Below, piece after piece: positions 10,819 to 18,228 of a stretch of DNA of 21,989 nucleotides. The notes beneath the pieces are model-generated. The model saw only the letters and a list, made by a program, of their open reading frames with translations. It did not search any database and had not been told where the DNA came from. Every line of letters begins with the position of its first letter. The first letter of the stretch is position 1. The DNA comes from a virus: the IMG/VR virus record IMGVR_UViG_3300010149_000213, positions 1-21,989 of that record; one strand, written 5' to 3'. Position numbers and translations under genes: made by a program.

Positions 10819-11631
10819 ATGGCTGGTACAGCAGTAGCAGATAAGAAAGAAACCGCACCGTCCACAATCTTTGCTGACATGGCAGAGTTTGCAGGCGAGG
10901 GCATGGATTCAATTGGCACAGAGGATATGCAGATTCCGTTCTTGCGGATTCTCCAGCCTCTGTCGCCAGAGGTGCAGAAGGGTGACGCCAAGTTCATCAA
11001 GGGCGCATCCGCAGGTGATCTATTTAACACCGTTACTCAGCAGGTCTGGGACGGCGAGGAAGGCGTAGTAGTTATTCCGTGTGGGTACACCGTCAAGTAC
11101 CTCGAGTTCGGATTGCGTGAGGCTGGTGGAGGTTTCCACGGTGAGTTGGATCCTAATTCACCAGACGTGAAGAACACTACACGCAATGGCGCGGCAGAAA
11201 TACTACCGTCGGGTAATGAGCTTGTCCGTTCGGCACAGCATCTTGTGTTGCTTGTTGATCTTAAAACAGGTCATACACAGCAGGCGATCTGTGACATGAA
11301 GAAGACACAGTTGAAGGTGTCTCGTCGCTGGAATACGCAGATGCGTATGGTGCAGTACGAAGGACCACAAGGACTGTTCAACCCACCGATGTGGGGCACT
11401 GCCTGGAAGATGACGGTGATCTCGGAAAGCAACGACAAGGGTACGTGGTACAACTATGGCGTGTCTCGTGTCGAGCCGACCGAAGTTCCAAGTTCCGCGT
11501 TTCACGCTGCGAAAGCATTCTTCCAATCGTTCCGTTCCGGCGATGTAAAGACACAAGCTGGTACACAGGACGAGATGAGCAAGCAGTCGAACACTGCCTC
11601 CAGCAACACTGACGACGATATCCCCTTCTAA
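10819..11631 (+). CDS. Phage single-stranded DNA-binding protein (SSB-like)
   Basis: A 270-residue protein starting at ATG 10819, one base after the previous stop, with a GGGGA upstream. The core from ~25 to 225 includes DMQIPFLRILQPLSPEVQKG, then GDLFNTVTQQVWDGEEGVVV, and a Trp/Tyr-rich region (RWNTQMRMVQYEG, WYNYGVSRVEPTE). These resemble proteins encoded beside primase and polymerase genes in many aquatic phages and often described as ssDNA-binding. The C-terminal ~40 residues are a Ser/Thr/Asn-rich linker ending in DDDIPF, the same last six residues as E. coli SSB, a tip that binds replication partners. Expected role: coating ssDNA at the phage fork. The call rests on the tail, the context and resemblance; the fold itself is not proven. 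Confidence 0.8.
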   Translation: MAGTAVADKKETAPSTIFADMAEFAGEGMDSIGTEDMQIPFLRILQPLSPEVQKGDAKFIKGASAGDLFNTVTQQVWDGEEGVVVIPCGYTVKYLEFGLREAGGGFHGELDPNSPDVKNTTRNGAAEILPSGNELVRSAQHLVLLVDLKTGHTQQAICDMKKTQLKVSRRWNTQMRMVQYEGPQGLFNPPMWGTAWKMTVISESNDKGTWYNYGVSRVEPTEVPSSAFHAAKAFFQSFRSGDVKTQAGTQDEMSKQSNTASSNTDDDIPF

Positions 11632-11755
11632 TCCACCGGGGTTTTGACCGTGGTACAGGGGGCTGCGGAAAGATTAACAGGTCCGGTGGGTGTGCTCCTT
11701 TCGCGCACAAAGTTTGCTTGTTGATCACCCCCTGCCTTTTTTTATGGGGGCAGGT
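11632..11755 (+). other. Structured intergenic region between SSB-like and primase genes
   Basis: CCACCGG (11633-11639) can pair with CCGGTGG (11683-11689). CAGGGGG (11656-11662) can pair with CCCCCTG (11728-11734), followed closely by seven T (11737-11743), a possible terminator with a long internal loop. A small GTGTGC/GCGCAC hairpin lies between. The two long pairings exclude each other, an arrangement that could allow attenuation. The last 12 bases carry the purine-rich ribosome site of the primase. Confidence 0.4.
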
Positions 11756-13285
11756 ATGAACCTAGCACAACGGTTCATGGCTGCGTTTGAAGGATTCAGC
11801 GCAGCACATGGACAGACACAAATATCAGAAGAACGTCGAGCCGGTAAGCAGAAGGCCAAGTCCTTTATCGTACGTCAGCCGCTCACGCTCGAACTTATTG
11901 AAGGGCATCTTGCCGGCGCCAAGGGTGTTGGCTCGATCCCGATTAAGGAAAACAACAAGTGTTCCTTTGGCGCACTCGACATCGATCAGTACCCGCTGGA
12001 CCTTGCGGCAATAGACAAGAGGCTACGAGACAATGACATCCCCGCTGTGGTCTGCCGTTCGAAATCAGGTGGCGCGCATATCTTCTTCTTTTTCACAGAG
12101 GAGATTGGCGCTGGCGAGTTCCGTGACAAGGCGGGTGAGATCAGTGCCTTTCTTGGCTACGGCGGTTGCGAGGTGTTCCCAAAGCAGGAGCAGCTTCTCG
12201 TCGAGCGTGGTGATGTTGGTAACTTTATTAACCTTCCGTACTTTGATTCGGAACAGACGATGCGTTACGCCATTAAGGAAGATGGCGACGAAGCAGAGAT
12301 CGAGGAGTTTCTAGAGCTTGTTGAAGCTCGACGGTGTACTCCAGACGCTTTCGTTACACTGTCCCTCGGGCGCAGCCTCGACGAGTTTATGGAATACCCA
12401 CCCTGTATGCAGAGCCTGTTCTCGGACGGCGTACCAGAGGGAACGCGGAACATCGTAATGTTCGGCACGTGCGTGGCGTGTAAGAAAGAGCAGCCAGAAA
12501 ATTGGAAGGGCAGGCTCGAAGAGATCAACATGTCTCATGTGCAGCCTCCGCTGCCTGCATCCGAGATGGTGATCATCCAGACACAACACGAGAAGAAAGA
12601 GTACGGTTTCCCCTGCCAGCAGGAGCCGTTCAAGTCTCGCTGCAACAAGACCCTGTGCAAAACGAAGCAGTTCGGAATCGGTGGGGGCAGTGCCTCCGCC
12701 GACATCACTGGGCTGTGCGTGGTCAAGTCGGAGCCGCCGGTCTGGTTCTGCGACGTTGATGGCAAGCGTGTAGAGTTGATTACCGAGGAGCTACAGACAC
12801 CGCAGAAGTTCCAGAAGGCATGTATGGAACAGATCCATCAAATGCCTCCGCTAATGAAGTTGGGCGACTGGCAGGCTATGGTCACGATGCTGATGTCCGA
12901 CATGAGCGAGATCGAGGTGCCGGAGGAACTGACATACAAGGGTCAGTTCATGGACTTCCTCGAAGAGTTCTGCACCGGCAGGGTTCAAGCTGCGAGTCCC
13001 GAGGAACTAGCACTGGGCAAGCCGTGGACCGAGGACGGGCTGACCTACTTCCGCATCGAGTCTCTGATCAAGTACCTGCGGAACAACCGCTTCGACACCT
13101 ACAGTCGTGGTCAGATTCAGGAGCGCCTGAAAGAACTGAATCCAGACGGTAAAGCGTCGGGGACAAAGAGCTTCAAAGGCTCTGACAGCCAGTGGAAAAC
13201 AGTTCGAGTCTGGCACATCCCTGCCTTCAGTCCCGAGGTCGAAGCTCCGGACATCGACATACAAGGGGAGGACATTCCGTTCTGA
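11756..13285 (+). CDS. Archaeo-eukaryotic-type primase (TOTE-like)
   Basis: A 509-residue protein. ATG 11756 has GGGGG about six bases upstream; ATG 11744 is an alternative. The catalytic AEP signature is clear: FGALDID with D75 and D77, RSKSGGAHIFFFF (101-113) with H108, EVFPKQ (139-144), and GNFINLPYF (155-163), as in primases of the TOTE type. It makes RNA or DNA primers using two metal ions. A Cys group follows (C239, C242; C287, C296, C301 in FPCQQEPFKSRCNKTLCKTK, then FGIGG), probably a zinc or Fe-S site of the PriCT type. The C terminus ends in GEDIPF, mirroring the SSB tip. It is followed by the UvrD-like helicase with a TGATG overlap. Confidence 0.9.
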   Translation: MNLAQRFMAAFEGFSAAHGQTQISEERRAGKQKAKSFIVRQPLTLELIEGHLAGAKGVGSIPIKENNKCSFGALDIDQYPLDLAAIDKRLRDNDIPAVVCRSKSGGAHIFFFFTEEIGAGEFRDKAGEISAFLGYGGCEVFPKQEQLLVERGDVGNFINLPYFDSEQTMRYAIKEDGDEAEIEEFLELVEARRCTPDAFVTLSLGRSLDEFMEYPPCMQSLFSDGVPEGTRNIVMFGTCVACKKEQPENWKGRLEEINMSHVQPPLPASEMVIIQTQHEKKEYGFPCQQEPFKSRCNKTLCKTKQFGIGGGSASADITGLCVVKSEPPVWFCDVDGKRVELITEELQTPQKFQKACMEQIHQMPPLMKLGDWQAMVTMLMSDMSEIEVPEELTYKGQFMDFLEEFCTGRVQAASPEELALGKPWTEDGLTYFRIESLIKYLRNNRFDTYSRGQIQERLKELNPDGKASGTKSFKGSDSQWKTVRVWHIPAFSPEVEAPDIDIQGEDIPF

Positions 13286-14796
13286 TGGAAAAGGCAATCT
13301 TTGGCCCACCGGGCACAGGCAAGACAACCACCCTCCTCAACATCGTGGACGATGCGCTGCAAGGCGGCATGGATCCGACGCGCATTGCGTTTGTTTCGTT
13401 TAGCCGCAAGGCCGCAGACGAGGCGCTGGCTCGTGCAAAAGAGAAGTTCGGCTACGACGAGAAGCAGCTTGTCTGGTTCCGCACTCTACACTCTATGGCG
13501 TTCCGGTATCTGGGACTGACGACAACAGACGTGATGAAGGGCGCTGACTACAACGACCTTGGCAAGGCGCTCGGACTCGAGTTCCGATCACACGCTGCAC
13601 TGAAGATGGAAGACGGTCCGATGTTTGCTACCGGTGTTGGCGGCGATGCGTACATCAACATCATCAGCAAGGCGCGGGCGGCTGAGATTCCTGCCGAGCG
13701 GGAGTTCGACATATCTGCCCACTGGAGCATGAGCCGGCAGCAACTGCGGCTGGTTGAGAATGCACTGGCACGATACAAGGATGTGCACGACAAGGTGGAC
13801 TTCGTCGATATGATCGAGCAGTTCACCCTCGGCGGCGAAGGCCCGAACCTCGACCTGTTGATTGTGGACGAGGCACAAGACCTGACACCAATGCAGTGGC
13901 GCATGATTCGAGAGGTTCTAGTTCCACGGTCCAAGGTTGTCTATTACGCGGGCGACGATGACCAGTGCATCTATTCGTGGATGGGTGTGGATGTGAAGGA
14001 CTTTATGAACGCATCTGAAAACGTCACCGTTCTGGACAGATCGTATCGTCTACCCAAGCCGATCTACGATGTGGCTCAGAGCATCATCCGTCGTGTGGCG
14101 GTGCGACAAGATAAAAGCTGGGATCCGAACGATCACGCTGGCACCGTTAAGTTCCATCATGATATCATGAACGTGGACCTACGAACTGGTGAGTGGCTTA
14201 TCCTTGGCCGTACAAATCACATCGTCAACAAAGTCGCCGCCTCTCTTAAAGATCAAGGCTTCGTCTTCTGGCGCGAGGGTTCGGGTTGGTCCATCTCCCC
14301 GAAAACACTGAACGCACTGGAGGTATGGATCCGATTATGCAGAGGCGAAAAATTTACCCCACTGGAAATGAAGACTTTTGGCTCGTACTTGAGGAAGGAA
14401 GTTATCAACCGCCAGGGGAAAAGACGCTTCAACAATTTAGACCCCGAGATCGCCTACTCTCTCGACGAACTTATCGAGAACTGCAACATGCTCGTATCGC
14501 GAGATATGCACTGGACCAAGGTTCTGCGGGCCTCGGAGAAGGAGGCACTGTACATAGCCTCTATCCGGAGGAGTGGCGAGAAGATTCTGGGGGATGCGAA
14601 ACCGAGGATTCGTCTATCGACGATTCACAAAGCAAAAGGTGGCGAGGCGGATAACGTCTTACTCCTGACCGAAACCACAAAGACCTGTGACAAGAACGAT
14701 CCGGACGACGAGGCGCGTGTTTTTTATGTGGGGGCCACCCGCGCCCGACAGAACCTGCACGTCGTTGAATCCGGCAAAGTGAGGTATGCGATATGA
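13285..14796 (+). CDS. UvrD/PcrA-like superfamily 1 DNA helicase
   Basis: A 503-residue protein starting at ATG 13285, one base overlapping the primase stop. SF1 motifs in order: I GPPGTGKT (7-14); Ia FSRKAADEA (~38); II VDEAQD (194-199); III GDDDQCIYSWMG (223-234); IV-like DRSYRLP (~250); V TIHKAKGGEAD (446-456); VI FYVGATRAR (480-488). This is a 3'-to-5' helicase of the UvrD/Rep type and is somewhat shorter than the cellular ones, with reduced accessory domains. It probably unwinds DNA at the phage fork with the primase, or acts in recombination-dependent replication. It overlaps the next gene by four bases. Confidence 0.95.
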   Translation: MEKAIFGPPGTGKTTTLLNIVDDALQGGMDPTRIAFVSFSRKAADEALARAKEKFGYDEKQLVWFRTLHSMAFRYLGLTTTDVMKGADYNDLGKALGLEFRSHAALKMEDGPMFATGVGGDAYINIISKARAAEIPAEREFDISAHWSMSRQQLRLVENALARYKDVHDKVDFVDMIEQFTLGGEGPNLDLLIVDEAQDLTPMQWRMIREVLVPRSKVVYYAGDDDQCIYSWMGVDVKDFMNASENVTVLDRSYRLPKPIYDVAQSIIRRVAVRQDKSWDPNDHAGTVKFHHDIMNVDLRTGEWLILGRTNHIVNKVAASLKDQGFVFWREGSGWSISPKTLNALEVWIRLCRGEKFTPLEMKTFGSYLRKEVINRQGKRRFNNLDPEIAYSLDELIENCNMLVSRDMHWTKVLRASEKEALYIASIRRSGEKILGDAKPRIRLSTIHKAKGGEADNVLLLTETTKTCDKNDPDDEARVFYVGATRARQNLHVVESGKVRYAI

Positions 14797-15224
14797 GCAT
14801 CTCCAGAAAACAACTTAAAGAGGAACTAGAGCCGGGCCTGCGGATGCTTTTTGGCGAGGATCTATGGGACAAAGAGCAGGAGAACGCGAAGCTCTTTTGG
14901 GACGAGAAAAGAGAGAAAGAAAAAATGGGTAAAAACAGAGAACACTTCCTGCGTGAGGCAGAAGAACTAATCAACGGTCCGAGGGCCGAGGATTACGGGC
15001 CAGCGTTGGTAAACCACGAGCGGATTGCTACGATCTGGAACGTGCTGCTCCGCTCTAAGCTGTTAAAACAGATCACGCCGACAGAGGTGACTGCGATGAT
15101 GATCGGCCTGAAGCTTGCCCGCCTTGCCGAGGACATGCACAAGGACGACTCGTGGGTAGATATCATAGGCTATGCCGCTCTGGGAGGAGAGATTTCTAAC
15201 GATGAAAAAGAAACATCAGTTTGA
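14793..15224 (+). CDS. DUF6378-like protein with added N-terminal segment
   Basis: A 143-residue protein starting at ATG 14793 with GAGG eight bases upstream. Residues ~50-132 match the DUF6378 layout as I know it: FLREAEELINGPRAEDYG, NHERIATIWNVLL, ITPTEVTAMMIGLKLARLAE, then DDSWVDIIGYAAL. This all-helical domain is common in phages, and its function is unknown. The first ~30 residues (SRKQLKEELEPGLRMLFG) resemble a short N-terminal motif seen at the start of separate small phage proteins, so the gene may be a fusion of two modules joined by a Lys/Glu-rich linker. It overlaps the polymerase gene start by 23 bases. Confidence 0.82.
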   Translation: MSISRKQLKEELEPGLRMLFGEDLWDKEQENAKLFWDEKREKEKMGKNREHFLREAEELINGPRAEDYGPALVNHERIATIWNVLLRSKLLKQITPTEVTAMMIGLKLARLAEDMHKDDSWVDIIGYAALGGEISNDEKETSV

Positions 15225-17115
15225 CATCTTCGATGCAGAAGACCTGAAACGTGTAGCGGCGTCAGGGGTTGAGGGAACGTGGTCTCCACCGTCCAACTTC
15301 CCTGACCTAACGCAGTTTGATCGGATTGCCATCGACCTTGAGACTCGAGATCCAAATCTGACGCGGCTCGGACCCGGGTGGTGCCGAGATGATGGTTACG
15401 TCATTGGCTACGCTGTAGCCGCTGGGGATTTTGTGGGGTATTATCCCGTGCGTCACGAAGGCGGCGGGAATATATCAGAGAAGAAGGTAGTCAACTGGCT
15501 AAAGAAACAACTGGCTACACCGCACATCGATAAGATTATGCACAACGCACTGTACGATCTGGGCTGGCTACGCTGGGCGGGCATCGAAGTGCAGGGTCGG
15601 GTGATTGATACGATGGTTGCAGCGCCGCTGCTCGACGAAAACCGCCGGTACTACAACCTGAACAGCCTGGCTCGTGACTATCTCAGTGAGTTTAAAAACG
15701 AAAAGCTGCTGCGTCAGGCGGCGGATGTGTTCGGTGTAGATCCCAAGTCTGGCATGTGGCAACTACCCAGTCAGTTTGTTGGCCCGTATGCCGAGCAAGA
15801 TGCTGCTGTTACTCTGCGACTGTGGGATCGTTTGGAACAGGAATTGCGTGACGATGAATGCACAGGCATCTTTGAACTAGAGTCGTCGTTGACCCCGCTG
15901 CTGCTAGACATGAAACAGACTGGTGTCCGTGTTGACGTAGATCGAGCAGAGCAGGTGCGAAAAGAACTGAAGACTAGAGAGTCAGTTTTACTTAAAGAAA
16001 TAAAGGAAGAGACCGGCGTCCTTGTAGAGCCTTGGGTTGCCACATCGATAGCAAAGGCGTTCGACGCGCTTCGGCTCACGTACGAAAGGACAGAAAAGTC
16101 TAATGCGCCCGCTTTTACAAAAGCTTTTCTTGCGAATCACGAGCACCCTGTCGCACAGAAGATCGTACGCCTTCGCGAGTTTAACAAAGCCAACACGACA
16201 TTTATCGAAACTATACTCGAGCATTCTCATAACGGGCGTATCCATTGTGATTTTCACCCTCTTCGTTCAGATGAAGGGGGCACAGTTACCGGACGATTTT
16301 CTTCGTCCAACCCGAATCTCCAGCAAATCCCGGCACGAGATCCAGAAATAAAAAAGATGATTCGCGGACTCTTCATACCAGAAGAGGGGCACAAGTGGGG
16401 ATCGTTTGACTACGCATCTCAAGAGCCAAGGTGGCTGGCCCACTACTGTGCGTCATTAAAAAATCCACACCCCATGATCGAAGAGGTTGTACAAGAATAC
16501 CACGAAGGCGCTGCCGATTTCCACCAGAAGGTGGCAGACCTAGCAGGGATCAGTCGCAAAGAAGCAAAGACCGTGAACTTGGGTATCATGTACGGCATGG
16601 GCAAGAAGAAGCTGGCCGGTGTCATGGACATCGAGGTGGACGAGGCGACTGAACTACTAAGCAAGTACCACGACAAGGTGCCGTTTGTGAAAGGCATGGC
16701 AGATCTTGCCATGCGTCAGGCAGAAAAGAACGGATTCATACGTACCGCTCTGGGACGCAAGTGCCGGTTCAACATGTGGGAGCCAAAGATGTTCGGCTAC
16801 CACAAGCCTCTGCCACTAGAAGAAGCTGCCAAAGAATATGGCGGACGTGGGGCAATTAGGCCGGCGTTCACGTACAAGGCACTGAATAAACTGATTCAAG
16901 GTTCAAGTGCCGACCAGACCAAGAAAGCGATGGCTGTGTGCTATTCAGAAGGATTCACACCAATCCTCACGGTGCATGACGAATTGTGTTTTAACGTGAA
17001 CTCTGATGAACAGGCAGCGCGGATCAGTGAAATAATGTCAACTTGTGTGAAGGGGCTGAAGGTTCCCTTCGATGTGGATACAGAGCTTGGCAACAACTGG
17101 GGTGAGGTGGGATGA
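15202..17115 (+). CDS. polA: DNA polymerase I family A with 3'-5' exonuclease
   Basis: A 637-residue protein. ATG 15202 follows GGGAGGAGAG (15182-15191). The exonuclease domain has AIDLE (D45, E47), HNALYD (D119) and YAEQD (Y196, D200), so proofreading should be active. Polymerase motif A is FDYASQEPR (D403), motif B RKEAKTVNLGIMYG (R452, K456, L460, Y464), and motif C VHDE (D593). There is no 5'-3' exonuclease domain, as in other phage enzymes. The residue equivalent to E. coli Phe762 is Leu (L460), a variant reported in many environmental phages and linked by some authors to slower or temperate-type replication. This is the main replicative polymerase of the phage. Confidence 0.97.
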   Translation: MKKKHQFDIFDAEDLKRVAASGVEGTWSPPSNFPDLTQFDRIAIDLETRDPNLTRLGPGWCRDDGYVIGYAVAAGDFVGYYPVRHEGGGNISEKKVVNWLKKQLATPHIDKIMHNALYDLGWLRWAGIEVQGRVIDTMVAAPLLDENRRYYNLNSLARDYLSEFKNEKLLRQAADVFGVDPKSGMWQLPSQFVGPYAEQDAAVTLRLWDRLEQELRDDECTGIFELESSLTPLLLDMKQTGVRVDVDRAEQVRKELKTRESVLLKEIKEETGVLVEPWVATSIAKAFDALRLTYERTEKSNAPAFTKAFLANHEHPVAQKIVRLREFNKANTTFIETILEHSHNGRIHCDFHPLRSDEGGTVTGRFSSSNPNLQQIPARDPEIKKMIRGLFIPEEGHKWGSFDYASQEPRWLAHYCASLKNPHPMIEEVVQEYHEGAADFHQKVADLAGISRKEAKTVNLGIMYGMGKKKLAGVMDIEVDEATELLSKYHDKVPFVKGMADLAMRQAEKNGFIRTALGRKCRFNMWEPKMFGYHKPLPLEEAAKEYGGRGAIRPAFTYKALNKLIQGSSADQTKKAMAVCYSEGFTPILTVHDELCFNVNSDEQAARISEIMSTCVKGLKVPFDVDTELGNNWGEVG

Positions 17116-17384
17116 GAAAGTTTCGTTACCGTCCCGCCATCGCCAACGGCAACCCGGTTGTTCAGTTCCTGTTCAAGGAAATGCACAAGCAGCGTTGCTG
17201 TCAGATGGATCTGTCAGAGCGGGTTGGACTGCACCGTGACACCCTGCGTAAGTGGCGCACGACGCACACCCCCAGGATCAGTGACATGGAAGCAGCACTG
17301 AACTACCTCGGCTACACGCTGAAGGCAGTGCCTATCAGAGAAAAGAAACAGGAGAAGAAAAATGAAAATCAATGTTGTAGATAA
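17112..17384 (+). CDS. HTH DNA-binding protein
   Basis: A 90-residue protein starting at ATG 17112, overlapping the polymerase stop by four bases. Residues ~14-72 resemble an XRE/Cro-type HTH: VVQFLFKEMHKQRC, MDLSERVGLHRDTLRKWR (the HTH core), then PRISDMEAALNYLGYTLKAV. This suggests a sequence-specific DNA-binding regulator. The C terminus is a Lys/Glu/Gln-rich tail that runs into the next gene with a 23-base overlap. It may control late-to-early switching or its own operon, but this is not shown. Confidence 0.82.
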   Translation: MRKFRYRPAIANGNPVVQFLFKEMHKQRCCQMDLSERVGLHRDTLRKWRTTHTPRISDMEAALNYLGYTLKAVPIREKKQEKKNENQCCR

Positions 17385-17658
17385 CGAGCTACACTGCCCA
17401 CACTGTGATCATGAACACGTTCACCACGTTCAGACGTTCATGTATTGCCGAAGCGAAGACAAGGAAGGAGTTTTCGTTACAGCTAACCCTATCTCGGGTC
17501 TGGTGTCGCAATCAAAACTGGAGTTGGACGACGAAGGGAACCCATCTGTGCGGAGACACGCCACTGTTCTTATGTTTTTCTGCGAAGGATGCCAAGACAC
17601 CCATGCGCTTATGATCACCCAGCACAAGGGCACCACGTTTATTGAATGGGAAGAATAA
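17362..17658 (+). CDS. Zinc-ribbon phage protein
   Basis: A 98-residue protein starting at ATG 17362 with AGGAGAAG just upstream. The first CxxC (C12-x2-C15 in LHCPHCDHEHVHHV) is rich in His. The second CxxC is C74-x2-C77 (FFCEGCQDTH), followed by a strand-rich end (ALMITQHKGTTFIEWEE). Such two-knuckle proteins are common in phages and may bind nucleic acid or host proteins. No specific function is known to me. It is coupled to the next gene by a TAATG overlap. Confidence 0.8.
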   Translation: MKINVVDNELHCPHCDHEHVHHVQTFMYCRSEDKEGVFVTANPISGLVSQSKLELDDEGNPSVRRHATVLMFFCEGCQDTHALMITQHKGTTFIEWEE

Positions 17659-17843
17659 TGCAAAACTGTTTTGCTTGTGGCGGAAAATTAATCTGGGGCG
17701 GTGACCACGACATTGAAGACGACGAGGACTATTTCATCGTCTCTAACCTGTCATGCCCTGAGTGTAAGGCGTTCTATCTTATGTATCACCCAACGCCGCC
17801 ATCCGATGAGACAAACGAGACGCCCGATTCGGAGTCTGTTTAG
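17658..17843 (+). CDS. Small zinc-ribbon phage protein (IWGGDHD motif)
   Basis: A 61-residue protein. ATG 17658 overlaps the previous stop as TAATG, and an in-frame ATG at 17646 would overlap further. Cys pairs C4-x2-C7 and C33-x2-C36 surround a conserved-looking core, KLIWGGDHDIEDDEDYFIV. Near-identical layouts (CxxC-G...IWGGDHD...NLSCPxC) are frequent in aquatic phage genomes and have no function I can name. It is the last gene of the replication operon. Its final 65 bases overlap the convergent lysozyme gene on the other strand. Confidence 0.85.
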   Translation: MQNCFACGGKLIWGGDHDIEDDEDYFIVSNLSCPECKAFYLMYHPTPPSDETNETPDSESV

Positions 17844-18228
17844 CCCACTTCGAGTCCAACATCTGACGACTGGCCTCTGCCCAGTCCCTAGAATCGACTG
17901 CCGCTTTCATTTTTTTGAAGCCTGTTAGCCGAGGACGGCCTAATTGAAAGCACATGTTTGCGATGATCAATTGTAGCTCTTCCGATAACTCGTTGAAATC
18001 GCTATACAATAATTCGCAATCTCGTACAGTTCGTTGGATGTCCTCGTGGAATAGTTCATCGACGTGCTCCTGAGAGACCTCTGAGCCTACTTCGAACCCG
18101 TAAAGCTCGTCATTTTCAGTGATTAGGTGACCAATTCCGACGGTGGGGTATCCTAAGTGATCTAAATAAATTTCCAGCTTGCAGCCTTCGTCGGCGGCTA
18201 GCTCTTTTTGCAGTTGTTCTAGGTTCAT
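17779..18228 (-). CDS. T4-type lysozyme (GH24 endolysin)
   Basis: A 149-residue protein starting at ATG 18228. The catalytic triad pattern E-x8-D-x5-T is exact: E14 in DEGCKLEIYLDHLGYPTVGI, D23 and T29, as in T4 lysozyme (E11, D20, T26). The length fits the family. It should cleave the beta-1,4 bond of peptidoglycan to release progeny. There is no signal peptide or signal-anchor sequence, so it should need a holin to reach the wall; no holin is obvious in the window. The start overlaps the stop of the huge upstream gene as ATGA, so the two are co-transcribed. The end overlaps a plus-strand gene by 65 bases. Confidence 0.95.
   Translation of the reverse strand: MNLEQLQKELAADEGCKLEIYLDHLGYPTVGIGHLITENDELYGFEVGSEVSQEHVDELFHEDIQRTVRDCELLYSDFNELSEELQLIIANMCFQLGRPRLTGFKKMKAAVDSRDWAEASRQMLDSKWAKQTPNRASRLSHRMAALGDT

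Noticed and set aside
11632-11755. A metabolite riboswitch
   Set aside because: No known aptamer core could be recognised. Only simple stems and a T run are visible.
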